NCBI GenBank assembly: GCA_958405585.1
Contig: CATYEP010000124.1
Coordinates: 1-5,761, forward strand
Source: an uncultured Eubacteriales bacterium
GTDB taxonomy: Bacteria; Bacillota; Clostridia; Christensenellales; Borkfalkiaceae
Direction of reading: 5' to 3'
Length of the DNA stretch: 5,761 bases
This document shows positions 1-5,490 of this stretch, piece after piece. Each line of letters begins with the position of its first letter. Position 1 is the first letter of the stretch. Position numbers and translations under genes: made by a program. The notes beneath the pieces are model-generated. The model was given only the letters and a program-made list of their open reading frames with translations, made no database searches and was not told the DNA's origin.

Positions 1-479
1 AAGTTCCCGGTCGTATCCAACTGCACTCCGATCTTTTTCCCTTTCAACGCATCCCAGAAAACAACATCCGTCGTTCCGTCCGCAGCTTTGGACGCCGTGA
101 AATCCGTATTCGCTTCATCCCAGATCACGTACTGTACCGAAGTATAATAAGGAATCGAAAACTCCACTTTTTCTTTACGTTCATCCGTGATCGTAATGCC
201 TGCAGCTCCGACATCTGCGGTTTTGCCCTGGCTCACCGTATCGATAATGATTGCAAAATCGCCGTCCTGGAACTTTACGCTCTTGCCCATCTTTTCGCCG
301 ACCTTATTCATGATGTCCACGTCAACGCCGACGATTTCTGTGCCGTCATAGTACTCAAACGGAGCAAAAAACGCATTCGTCTGCACGATGATCGTATCAT
401 CCGCAGAACATCCCGCAGCAAAAGCACAGGAAGAAAAGATAGTTGCCAGTCCCAGCAAAATACCTAATACTTTTTTCAT
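1..479 (-). CDS. Amino-acid ABC transporter substrate-binding lipoprotein, N-terminal part (runs off left edge)
   Basis: The first 159 residues are present and the C-terminus lies outside the window. The start is ATG (477-479) with an AGGAGA ribosome binding site at 487-492, 7 nt away. Residues 1-24 form a signal peptide: MKK, a hydrophobic stretch, then AAGC, so Cys24 is the likely lipidated residue. The -3 residue is Ala rather than the usual Leu, and Cys18 (FSSC) is a second possibility. The mature part shows the family 3 periplasmic-binding fold: FAPFEYYDG (about 38-46), GVDVDIM (51-57), the ADVGAAGITITDERKE block (88-103), FSIPYYTSVQY (107-117) and LKGKKIGVQLDTTG (145-158). By family it captures a polar or other amino acid outside the membrane and delivers it to a permease/ATPase pair, probably encoded further left. 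The ligand cannot be read from this half. Residues 120-144, between the lobes, form a longer linker than in the shortest relatives. Confidence 0.9.
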   Translation of the reverse strand, partial: MKKVLGILLGLATIFSSCAFAAGCSADDTIIVQTNAFFAPFEYYDGTEIVGVDVDIMNKVGEKMGKSVKFQDGDFAIIIDTVSQGKTADVGAAGITITDERKEKVEFSIPYYTSVQYVIWDEANTDFTASKAADGTTDVVFWDALKGKKIGVQLDTTGN

Positions 480-520
480 TATAATATCTCCTGAAAAATT
501 AATCTTTCTTGACTGACACG

Positions 521-549
521 ATTATATACTTTCTCTCCTGCTTTGTCAA
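521..549 (-). promoter_or_regulatory. Sigma-A promoter of the ABC substrate-binding gene
   Basis: On the minus strand a perfect -35 TTGACA (544-549) and a perfect -10 TATAAT (521-526) are separated by exactly 17 bp. This gives a leader of roughly 35 nt before the ATG at 479. Such a near-consensus promoter implies strong expression unless repressed. The leader is too short for a large riboswitch. Confidence 0.9.
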
Positions 550-578
550 CGATTTATAATGGAGATAATACAAATGTT

Positions 579-624
579 TTTAAATTTATTCATTAAATCC
601 CATAAAAAAATGAATATATTTAAA
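579..624. repeat. AT-rich inverted repeat upstream of the transporter promoter
   Basis: The arms at 579-594 (TTTAAATTTATTCATT) and 609-624 (AATGAATATATTTAAA) are complementary at 15 of 16 positions around a 14-nt loop. The repeat ends about 30 bp upstream of the -35 box of the ABC gene. It overlaps the smaller hairpin at 611-633, so the two folds exclude each other. It could be an operator, an UP-like element or part of the terminator region. There is no direct evidence for any one of these. Confidence 0.5.
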
Positions 625-633
625 TTTTATTCA
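604..633 (-). terminator. Probable AT-rich intrinsic terminator of the five-gene operon
   Basis: Read on the minus strand, TGAATA (633-628) pairs with TATTCA (616-611), and seven T residues (610-604) follow directly. It lies about 45 nt after the stop codon of the ATP-grasp gene and before the promoter of the next gene, which is where a terminator is expected. The stem is short and contains almost no GC, so termination may be leaky. Confidence 0.45.
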
Positions 634-678
634 AACTAAACCTATCTGCTCTTTTCCGCAAAAACTTTTTCGAAGTAC

Positions 679-1551
679 TTATAATCTTTTACATTCCCCG
701 ACCATATACTCTGCAAAGGCTCCCGCAACATTCACACCCGTGACGCGCTCCGCTTCATTAAACAATGCGTTCGAGTTCACTTCGCATACATACGGTTCTC
801 CCTTTTCGTCCAAAAGGTCGACGCCGCAATAGTCCAACCCCAAAATCTCAGCACAACGCTCCGCCGCCTTAAGAAATGTTTCGGGAAGCTGTATCGGGCT
901 GCCCTTTCCGCCTGCTTCGATGTTTGAACGGAAATCCTTTTCATTCTTCCGTTTCATGCTCGCGATCGCCTTTCCTCCTACGACAAGAACCCTGTAATCT
1001 TCGCCGCAGATCCCCGCCCGTTTCTGATACAAATGCGGTACCATGCGGAATTCTTCCGCAATCGCGGTCAGCTCTTTTTCGTCCGCCGCAAGGCGCACAT
1101 CCATGCCCCAGCTGCCGAAACTCTTCTTCACGATCAGCGGATAACCGAGCCGCCTTCCGATCTCAGCAACATACCCTTGCGGCAGCGTAGCGTCCGGATA
1201 ATAACAAAGCGGCGCCGGAAGTGTTTCCGGAAGATTCACCCCCTTTCCCGCCAAAGCGATATACGTCAGCATTTTATCGTCGCAAAGTTCCACCGCCTCC
1301 GCCCGATTGAACAGATGCAAACCGCCCTTCTCCAGCATGCGCGGAAGATATTTATCTTTGTCCAAATACACGACAAAATCAAAATTTTGAGGATACGTTA
1401 CCGCATTTTCTTGTACACTGCATAAAAATGTTCCGTTTTTTACGATCTCGACATCCACGTCCCTTTTACGCAATTCTTCCGTGATTCGCTCCGCCTGACG
1501 TATCATTCCCGCCGAACGTATATAAGCGTTTACCAATACCGCCGCCCGCAT
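679..1551 (-). CDS. RimK-like ATP-grasp ligase, substrate unknown
   Basis: This 290-residue protein is of typical length for the RimK/LysX-like ATP-grasp group. These enzymes activate a carboxylate as an acyl phosphate and join it to an amine, often adding glutamate. An N-terminal pre-grasp domain (about 1-80, opening AAVLVNAYIRSAG) precedes the ATP-grasp fold. Visible motifs are FNRAEAVELCDDK (81-93), the ATP-binding lysine region YPLIVKKSFGSWGMDV (137-152) with its glycine loop, GEDYRVLVVGGKAIASMKRK (183-202), DFRSNIEAGGKG (206-217) and the metal-binding end CGVDLL...EVNSNALF (242-264, with Asp245, Glu257 and Asn259). These closely follow RimK's DFRSN and EVN blocks. The ATG at 1551 has AGGAG 6 nt upstream. 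A TTG at 1614 would extend the protein through the upstream hairpin and is unlikely. It is the last gene of the operon, behind the cupin. Its acceptor (a protein tail, peptide or metabolite) cannot be read from the sequence. Confidence 0.88.
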   Translation of the reverse strand: MRAAVLVNAYIRSAGMIRQAERITEELRKRDVDVEIVKNGTFLCSVQENAVTYPQNFDFVVYLDKDKYLPRMLEKGGLHLFNRAEAVELCDDKMLTYIALAGKGVNLPETLPAPLCYYPDATLPQGYVAEIGRRLGYPLIVKKSFGSWGMDVRLAADEKELTAIAEEFRMVPHLYQKRAGICGEDYRVLVVGGKAIASMKRKNEKDFRSNIEAGGKGSPIQLPETFLKAAERCAEILGLDYCGVDLLDEKGEPYVCEVNSNALFNEAERVTGVNVAGAFAEYMVGECKRL

Positions 1552-1557
1552 GATTTT

Positions 1558-1562
1558 CTCCT
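1558..1562 (-). promoter_or_regulatory. Ribosome binding site that sets the ATP-grasp start
   Basis: AGGAG on the minus strand lies 6 nt before the ATG at 1549-1551. It sets the start at the residue where similarity to RimK-like N-termini begins, against the longer TTG-started reading. Confidence 0.8.
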
Positions 1563-1579
1563 TTTTCCGTATGGAACAA

Positions 1580-1605
1580 CGCGGCGCAGTATCCACTGCG
1601 CCGCG
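1580..1605 (-). other. Perfect 11-bp GC-rich hairpin between cupin and ATP-grasp genes
   Basis: The arms at 1580-1590 (CGCGGCGCAGT) and 1595-1605 (ACTGCGCCGCG) pair perfectly around a 4-nt loop. The hairpin starts 9 nt after the cupin stop and ends 17 nt before the ATP-grasp ribosome binding site. On the minus strand the stem is followed by TTGTTCC, not a clean T-tract. It is therefore more likely a stability, processing or partial-attenuation element than a full terminator. Confidence 0.6.
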
Positions 1606-1614
1606 CAAAAACAA

Positions 1615-1959
1615 TCATTCCGTTACAATGAACGCAAGGTATTTCAAAGGCTGTTCCAAGTCGTTGCGCAAAGAATGACTCTCCCCGCTGCAACAAATGA
1701 GCGTATCGCCCGCCCTTACAAGCACATCCTGCTCTCCGTCGCGATACAAGCCTTCGCCTTCCAAAATATAAATAATCTCGCTGTCCCCGTCATGCCTGTG
1801 AAAACCGATCGAACTGTTTTTCAACAGCATCATTTCGTTGCATACACGGACATTTGCAGGTTTTTTCCCTGCCGTAAGGTCTTTGATAAATACTTCCCCG
1901 TCGCCGCCCTTGAAATGCTCCGCTATATGGACGGACAGGTTTTCTCCTCTGTTGACCAT
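1615..1959 (-). CDS. Small single-domain cupin protein
   Basis: This 114-residue protein is one beta-barrel cupin domain. Cupin motif 1 is GFHRHDGDSEIIYILEGEG (52-70), with metal ligands His54, His56 and Glu61. Motif 2 is AGDTLICCSGESHSLRN (83-99), with the fourth ligand His95. The proline usual in motif 2 is replaced by Ser. All four expected metal ligands are present, so it probably binds a divalent metal. Small cupins may be enzymes (dioxygenase, isomerase) or sugar or metabolite sensors, and the sequence does not decide. No DNA-binding domain is fused. The ATG follows the hom stop by 3 nt, and the GGAGG site lies inside hom's last two codons, so translation is probably coupled to hom. The gene is followed by a hairpin and the ATP-grasp gene. 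Confidence 0.87.
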   Translation of the reverse strand: MVNRGENLSVHIAEHFKGGDGEVFIKDLTAGKKPANVRVCNEMMLLKNSSIGFHRHDGDSEIIYILEGEGLYRDGEQDVLVRAGDTLICCSGESHSLRNDLEQPLKYLAFIVTE

Positions 1960-1962
1960 CTC

Positions 1963-3246
1963 TCAGCCTCCGACACGGATCACCGAATTCACTTCCGTCA
2001 CGTCTTCCAGCTGTCCGATCTTGTCCATCGCGCGCCGTACCGCCAGCTCACCCGTTTCATGCGTGATGAGTATAATCGGGATCGTATCCATATCTTCGCC
2101 TTTCTGGATCAGATCGATAATGCTGATATTGTATTTTGCAAAAATGCCTGCCACCTTTGCAAGAACGCCCGGACGGTCTTTCGCCGTAAAACGAATGTAA
2201 TAACGGCTCTTGAAATCGGTCACAAATTTAATGCCCTGTTCCGCCGACTGCGTATTTTTAAACGTAGCATATTTGGCTTCACTGTGCGTTGCCGCATAAA
2301 TGACATCCGACACGATCGCGCTTCCCGTCGGCAGCGCACCCGCACCGCGCCCGTAAAGCATGATATCCCCAACGCTGTCGCCCTTCAAAAATACCGCGTT
2401 GAAGCTGTCGTTCACCGACGCCAAAGGATGATCTTTGCGTATAAACGCGGGATGTACACGCACTTCGATGTTCCCCGCCCCGTCGTTCTTGCCAATCGCC
2501 AGAAGTTTCAAAACGTAGCCGAGTTCATCGCCGTACGCAATATCCTGACAGGAAATTTGTGTGATGCCTTCCCGATAGATCTTGTCCAAAGGCACTTTTG
2601 TATGAAAAGCAAGGCTCGCAAGAATAGAAAGTTTGTACGCCGCATCGTAACCTTCCACGTCCGCCGTCGGATTCTTTTCCGCATATCCGAGCGCCTGCGC
2701 ATCTTTGAGCGCTTCCTGATACCCTAATCCCTCGCGCGTCATCCGCGTGAGAATGTAATTTGTCGTACCGTTGATGATGCCGGTCAGTTCATGCAATACA
2801 TTCGCCTGCATCCCGTCGATCAGCGTACGGATGATCGGAACCCCGCCTACACAGCTCGCTTCAAAGTACAGTCCTGCGTTCGTGCGCTTCGCCGCTTTTT
2901 CCAGTTCATGCCAGTATTTACAGAAAAGCTCTTTGTTCGACGTCACTACCGTCTTTCCGCTGTGCAGCGCCGCCAGAACAAAACTGCGAGCAGGCTCCAC
3001 GCCGCCGATCACTTCCACGACGATATCCACATTCGGATTGCTCACAACTTCCGCGATATTGTCGGAAATCTTGCTCTCCTCGACACCAAGATCCAGCGCT
3101 CGCTGACGGTTGATCTCCAACACGCTTTCCACGGAGATATCCACATTCTGTGTGCGTTTATAAAACTCACGATGCTCCGTAAGAATTTTGTACGTGCCGC
3201 TCCCGACAACTCCCAGCCCAAGTATCGCAACGCCGATCGTTTTCAT
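1963..3246 (-). CDS. hom: Homoserine dehydrogenase with C-terminal ACT domain
   Basis: Hom reduces aspartate semialdehyde to homoserine with NAD(P)H in the cytoplasm, the branch point to threonine and methionine. At 427 residues it has the usual length of the Bacillus-type monofunctional enzyme, with no fused aspartate kinase. The Rossmann nucleotide loop is GLGVVGSGT (10-18). The conserved VVTSNKE (100-106) holds Lys105, and DVEGYDAAYKL (196-206) holds Lys205, the two lysines known as catalytic in the family. The substrate-site block is FEASCVGGVPIIRTLIDG (128-145). The tail from about 349 is an ACT domain (TAKDRPGVLAKVAGIFAKYN), expected to bind an amino acid for feedback control, classically threonine. 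ATG at 3246 has AGGAGG 9 nt upstream, and in-frame codons further upstream encode nothing conserved. Homoserine kinase and threonine synthase, its frequent neighbours, are absent from the window. Confidence 0.97.
   Translation of the reverse strand: MKTIGVAILGLGVVGSGTYKILTEHREFYKRTQNVDISVESVLEINRQRALDLGVEESKISDNIAEVVSNPNVDIVVEVIGGVEPARSFVLAALHSGKTVVTSNKELFCKYWHELEKAAKRTNAGLYFEASCVGGVPIIRTLIDGMQANVLHELTGIINGTTNYILTRMTREGLGYQEALKDAQALGYAEKNPTADVEGYDAAYKLSILASLAFHTKVPLDKIYREGITQISCQDIAYGDELGYVLKLLAIGKNDGAGNIEVRVHPAFIRKDHPLASVNDSFNAVFLKGDSVGDIMLYGRGAGALPTGSAIVSDVIYAATHSEAKYATFKNTQSAEQGIKFVTDFKSRYYIRFTAKDRPGVLAKVAGIFAKYNISIIDLIQKGEDMDTIPIILITHETGELAVRRAMDKIGQLEDVTEVNSVIRVGG
1967..1971 (-). promoter_or_regulatory. 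Cupin ribosome binding site embedded in the end of hom
   Basis: GGAGG on the minus strand is formed by the last two glycine codons of hom. It lies 7 nt before the cupin ATG, with the hom TGA stop (1963-1965) in between. Ribosomes finishing hom sit on this site, which favours coupled translation. Confidence 0.8.
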
Positions 3247-3255
3247 GAAATTTGC

Positions 3256-3261
3256 CCTCCT
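3256..3261 (-). promoter_or_regulatory. Ribosome binding site of hom
   Basis: A full AGGAGG on the minus strand lies 9 nt before the ATG at 3244-3246. It fixes the hom start just before the Rossmann fold and rules out the longer in-frame reading that would begin near 3312 inside coaX. Confidence 0.85.
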
Positions 3262-3292
3262 GTCAATGAACCGATCCGATCTATCTGCCGCT

Positions 3293-4075
3293 TCAGTTTC
3301 TGCCCGCCGCATTGTTCAGATCATATAAATATTTAAGCCCTTGCAAAGTGAGAAGTTTATCCACACAGTCGATGCAAGAAATCTCTTTTGCTATTATCTC
3401 GCTGAACCCGCCCGTCGCCACTACCTTGACCGACGGATCTTTCATCTCGCGTTTCATTTTCCGCACAATATAATCCACAAGCCCCGCAAAACCGAACACA
3501 AGCCCCGACTGCATATTGGTCGTCGTATTCTTCCCGATCGCACAGCGCGGCGTTTCGATCTCCACACGGGGAAGCTTCGCCGTTCCCGATACCAAAGAAT
3601 CCATCGATCCGCGGATGCCCGGCGCCACCGCGCCGCCGATAAATTCGCCCTGTTCGTTGACCGCATTGAACGTCGTCGCCGTTCCGAAATCGATCACGAT
3701 CAGCGGTGCGCCGTATTTGTGTATCGCCGCCACATCGTTTACGATCCTATCCGCGCCCACTTCGCGCGCGTCATCCACGCGCAGGTTGTGCCCCGTCTTC
3801 AGCCCCGCTCCGACCATCAGCGGCTCCACGCCGAGATACCCCGCACACATGTGCTGGATCGTATAATTGAGCGCCGGCACCACCGACGATATGATCGCCC
3901 CGTCTATACAGTCCTTCGATATGCCCTGAATCGCAAGCATATTGGTCAGAATCGTACCGTATTCGTCGCTCGTACGCTTCAATTCCGTGGCACTGCGGAA
4001 AGAAACTTTCAGCTCGTTCCCTTCAAATAAACCGTACTTGATGTTCGTATTTCCGATGTCGATACACAAAATCAT
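3293..4075 (-). CDS. coaX: Type III pantothenate kinase
   Basis: CoaX phosphorylates pantothenate, the first committed step of coenzyme A synthesis in the cytoplasm. Type III enzymes belong to the ASKHA kinase superfamily, usually need a monovalent cation and are not inhibited by CoA. The 260 residues match the usual length. Visible motifs are phosphate loop 1 CIDIGNTNIKYGLF (4-17, with Asp6), VGADRIVND (106-114, with the catalytic-type Asp109), phosphate loop 2 VIDFGTATTFNAV (127-139), GGAVAPGI (147-154) and the C-terminal VVATGGF (218-224). ATG at 4075 begins exactly at the conserved N-terminus. A GTG at 4084 is in frame, and neither start has a strong ribosome binding site, so translation may depend on the upstream gene, whose stop lies 21 nt away. 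The ECF subunit just upstream plausibly supplies pantothenate. Confidence 0.97.
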   Translation of the reverse strand: MILCIDIGNTNIKYGLFEGNELKVSFRSATELKRTSDEYGTILTNMLAIQGISKDCIDGAIISSVVPALNYTIQHMCAGYLGVEPLMVGAGLKTGHNLRVDDAREVGADRIVNDVAAIHKYGAPLIVIDFGTATTFNAVNEQGEFIGGAVAPGIRGSMDSLVSGTAKLPRVEIETPRCAIGKNTTTNMQSGLVFGFAGLVDYIVRKMKREMKDPSVKVVATGGFSEIIAKEISCIDCVDKLLTLQGLKYLYDLNNAAGRN

Positions 4076-4096
4076 TTGCCGCACCGTCCGTTCCCG

Positions 4097-4801
4097 TTAT
4101 TTTTCTTCCGCTTTCCGCACTTTCACGCTCTGTTCGCATGCCTTGTCCTGCGGCACCTGCTCCGACTCCGCTCCGACCCTGCGGACTGCCCCCGCACGGT
4201 TGCGCATCATCTTTCCCACTACACGTACGACCGTATAGATCGCCGGAGACGCCACCGCATTGATGATAAACTCAAAAACAAAATTCAATCCGGCGCACCC
4301 GATGACCAGAAAATACAGAACCGATTGTCCGTCCGCCACAAAATTGGCATTCAGCGTATCGCTCATGAGAAGTGCGCCCAAAATAAACAACCCTGTATTT
4401 ACGATCGGGGCAACCAACGACGCCGTTACAACGGCCGCCCCCTCGCTTTTACCGCGCAGCGCCTTGAAAACAAATCCGGAAACAACTCCTGCCGCCGCGC
4501 CTTTCAAAAGGCAAAGCAAAATTGTCAGAAACGGATGATCCGTAAACAGGATCAACGTAAACTTGTCCAAACCCGTTACGCCCGCCAGAACAACCACAAC
4601 ACCGAATGCAAATCCCAAAATCCCTCCCGCAAGCGGGCCGAGAAGTATCGCGCCAAGCGCGATCGGAATCAACACAAGGCTCGGAGCCGTAACGCCGAGA
4701 TTGCCGATCAGCGTGCCCACCAACTGCAACACGATGACCAGTGCCAGAAGAACCGCCAAAAAAGCAATGTTCTTCGAAGAGAAAAAAGCCGTCTTTTTCA
4801 T
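4097..4801 (-). CDS. ECF transporter substrate-specificity (S) component, probable pantothenate type
   Basis: This 234-residue membrane protein shows the features of an energy-coupling-factor S component, the subunit that binds a vitamin and docks on a shared EcfA/A'/T module encoded elsewhere. Hydrophobic segments span about 12-33, 42-54, 56-76, 90-112, 122-146 and 161-193, enough for the usual six helices. Typical S-component patterns include the small-residue-rich start of helix 1 (AFLAVLLALVIVLQL) and ILLGPLAGGILGFAFGVVV (52-70). The charged tail (200-234) is unusually long and rich in Arg, Glu and Lys, and is probably cytoplasmic. ATG at 4801 has GGAGG 6 nt upstream. A GTG-started extension to 4894 has no support. 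Its position as first gene, 21 nt before coaX, suggests pantothenate as substrate (a PanT-like role). This is inference from context; other vitamins are not excluded. Confidence 0.85.
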   Translation of the reverse strand: MKKTAFFSSKNIAFLAVLLALVIVLQLVGTLIGNLGVTAPSLVLIPIALGAILLGPLAGGILGFAFGVVVVLAGVTGLDKFTLILFTDHPFLTILLCLLKGAAAGVVSGFVFKALRGKSEGAAVVTASLVAPIVNTGLFILGALLMSDTLNANFVADGQSVLYFLVIGCAGLNFVFEFIINAVASPAIYTVVRVVGKMMRNRAGAVRRVGAESEQVPQDKACEQSVKVRKAEEK

Positions 4802-4956
4802 AATTTGCCTCCATCGGATTTCCCTTAAGAATATCCGTGAAAAAATGTATTTATGCGATCCAGGGATCCAGCCTGTCCTCAGTGCCGCTCCCACGCATAT
4901 CTATGCTTATGCCGCGTTTCCCGCGGATATGACCGGAACAAATATTCCTGTCATGG
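4802..4956 (-). promoter_or_regulatory. Structured 5' leader of the ECF-coaX-hom operon
   Basis: From the inferred transcription start near 4956 to the ATG at 4801 there are about 155 nt without a gene. Three hairpins are visible on the minus-strand RNA. One at 4954-4929 (ATGAC/GTCAT plus GGAA/TTCC with one mismatch) lies at the very 5' end. A 5-bp CCGCG/CGCGG stem lies at 4926-4912. A third (CGGAT, bulged A, TTC, paired with GAA and ATCCG) lies at 4837-4815 and ends 2 nt before the GGAGG site. I do not recognise a known riboswitch class. The length and structure would allow regulation, with the last stem best placed to affect ribosome access. Confidence 0.4.
4808..4812 (-). promoter_or_regulatory. 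Ribosome binding site that sets the ECF S-component start
   Basis: GGAGG on the minus strand lies 6 nt before the ATG at 4799-4801. It places the N-terminus at MKKTAFFSSKN, directly before the first membrane helix. Confidence 0.85.
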
Positions 4957-4962
4957 GATATA

Positions 4963-4991
4963 ATTATACCAAAAACGGCACGCAATAGCAA
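4963..4991 (-). promoter_or_regulatory. Sigma-A promoter of the five-gene operon
   Basis: On the minus strand -35 TTGCTA (4986-4991) and -10 TATAAT (4963-4968) are separated by 17 bp, and a TGG directly precedes the -10 (extended -10 element). No other good promoter is seen between 679 and 4801, and gene spacings there are short (3 to about 65 nt), so this promoter probably serves all five genes. Confidence 0.85.
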
Positions 4992-5039
4992 GTAAATGAA
5001 TGTGAAAACTTTTTCTGCTCAATCCCTTCCCTCTTCATT

Positions 5040-5116
5040 TTGCGGAAATTTCGGTAAAAAAATCATAAATTTGCAAAATTTTACCCGCCGCTAACAATTT
5101 CCGTAACATTTTTTTT
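5040..5116 (+). terminator. Nested inverted repeat followed by T8, terminator-like
   Basis: An outer stem pairs 5040-5050 with 5096-5106 (11 bp including one G-U; core CGGAAATT/AATTTCCG). Inside it, 5053-5059 (GGTAAAA) pairs with 5079-5085 (TTTTACC). Two bases later come eight T residues (5109-5116). The polarity fits termination of plus-strand transcription, yet no plus-strand gene precedes it in the window. It may be an attenuator in a long leader of the cysteine-rich gene, the end of a small RNA, or simply an insulator between divergent units. The large nested loop makes it an atypical terminator. Confidence 0.4.
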
Positions 5117-5191
5117 CGCCAAAGAATACATATGAGTATAAGACATCCGATGCGGAATTATGATATCTCCGCGAAAGATGCCAAAATAACG

Positions 5192-5232
5192 GCCGCAGCA
5201 CGCATATATACATAAAAAATCCCTGCTGCGGC
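5192..5232 (+). repeat. 9-bp perfect inverted repeat just before the ribosome binding site of the cysteine-rich gene
   Basis: GCCGCAGCA (5192-5200) and TGCTGCGGC (5224-5232) pair perfectly around a 23-nt AT-rich spacer. The right arm ends 5 nt before AGGAGG (5238-5243). It could form an mRNA hairpin near the translation start, or be a protein-binding operator. The AT-rich spacer contains TATATA, but no matching -35 box is seen. Confidence 0.5.
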
Positions 5233-5252
5233 AAACCAGGAGGAAAAATTTA

Positions 5253-5456
5253 ATGAACGGTTGTTTCGGAAACTTCGGCGGCAACAGCTGCCTGTGGATC
5301 CTTATCCTTTTGCTCATCCTGTGCTGCTCGCAGAGCGGAATCCTGAATAACATTCTCGACAGTTGCTATCTGCCCGTCATTCTCGCCATCGCTTACTGCG
5401 TATGCAAAAACGGCGGCCTGTGCAATATGTTCGGCAACGGCTGCGGCTGCAAATAA
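5253..5456 (+). CDS. Small cysteine-rich, hydrophobic protein of unknown function
   Basis: This 67-residue protein has ten cysteines (4, 13, 24, 25, 38, 49, 51, 57, 64, 66) and many Gly and Asn. A hydrophobic stretch at 14-25 (LWILILLLILCC) and a second at 39-51 (YLPVILAIAYCVC) could be membrane segments. The ends are polar and glycine-rich, finishing GNGCGCK. AGGAGG at 5238-5243 lies 9 nt before the ATG, and a terminator follows, so the small gene is convincing. I recall that Clostridia carry short cysteine-rich proteins with the same NSCLWI-type hydrophobic core, sometimes named chorion-like high-cysteine proteins, whose function is unknown. It is transcribed alone, divergent from the vitamin/amino-acid operon. 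CxC pairs suggest metal binding or disulphide cross-linking, but nothing proves it. Confidence 0.8.
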   Translation: MNGCFGNFGGNSCLWILILLLILCCSQSGILNNILDSCYLPVILAIAYCVCKNGGLCNMFGNGCGCK

Positions 5457-5490
5457 GCACCGCCGTTGTCCCCCTTTGTCCCTGATTCGC

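Noticed and set aside
1552..1614. N-terminal extension of the ATP-grasp ligase from a TTG at 1614
   Set aside because: It would translate the 11-bp hairpin into a sequence without family similarity, while the ATG at 1551 has a proper AGGAG.
1675..2727. Long plus-strand open frame (350 codons) opposite hom and the cupin
   Set aside because: It is rich in Arg, His and Phe, has no ribosome binding site or recognisable domain, and lies wholly antisense to two well-identified genes. It is a by-product of their codon use.
3341..4030. Plus-strand open frame (229 codons) opposite coaX
   Set aside because: The composition is extremely Arg- and His-rich with no domain. CoaX on the other strand is certain.
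4076..4828. Plus-strand open frame (250 codons) opposite the ECF S component
   Set aside because: The Arg/Gln/Lys-rich sequence looks like the mirror of a hydrophobic membrane gene, and it has no ribosome binding site.
4802..4894. N-terminal extension of the ECF S component from a GTG at 4894
   Set aside because: The extension is charged, would pass through the leader hairpin and ignores the well-spaced GGAGG before the ATG at 4801.
4907..4954. Fifteen-codon minus-strand leader peptide in the ECF operon leader
   Set aside because: Its ATG lies within about 3 nt of the inferred transcription start, with no room for a ribosome binding site. It has no run of Thr, Ile or Met codons that would suggest attenuation.
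5124..5150. GAATA, 15-nt spacer, CATCCGA: faint resemblance to a forespore sigma-G promoter before the cysteine-rich gene
   Set aside because: The -10 part has a mismatch at a conserved position and such short matches are expected by chance. TATAAG at 5137-5142 also lacks a -35 partner, so no promoter is called for this gene.
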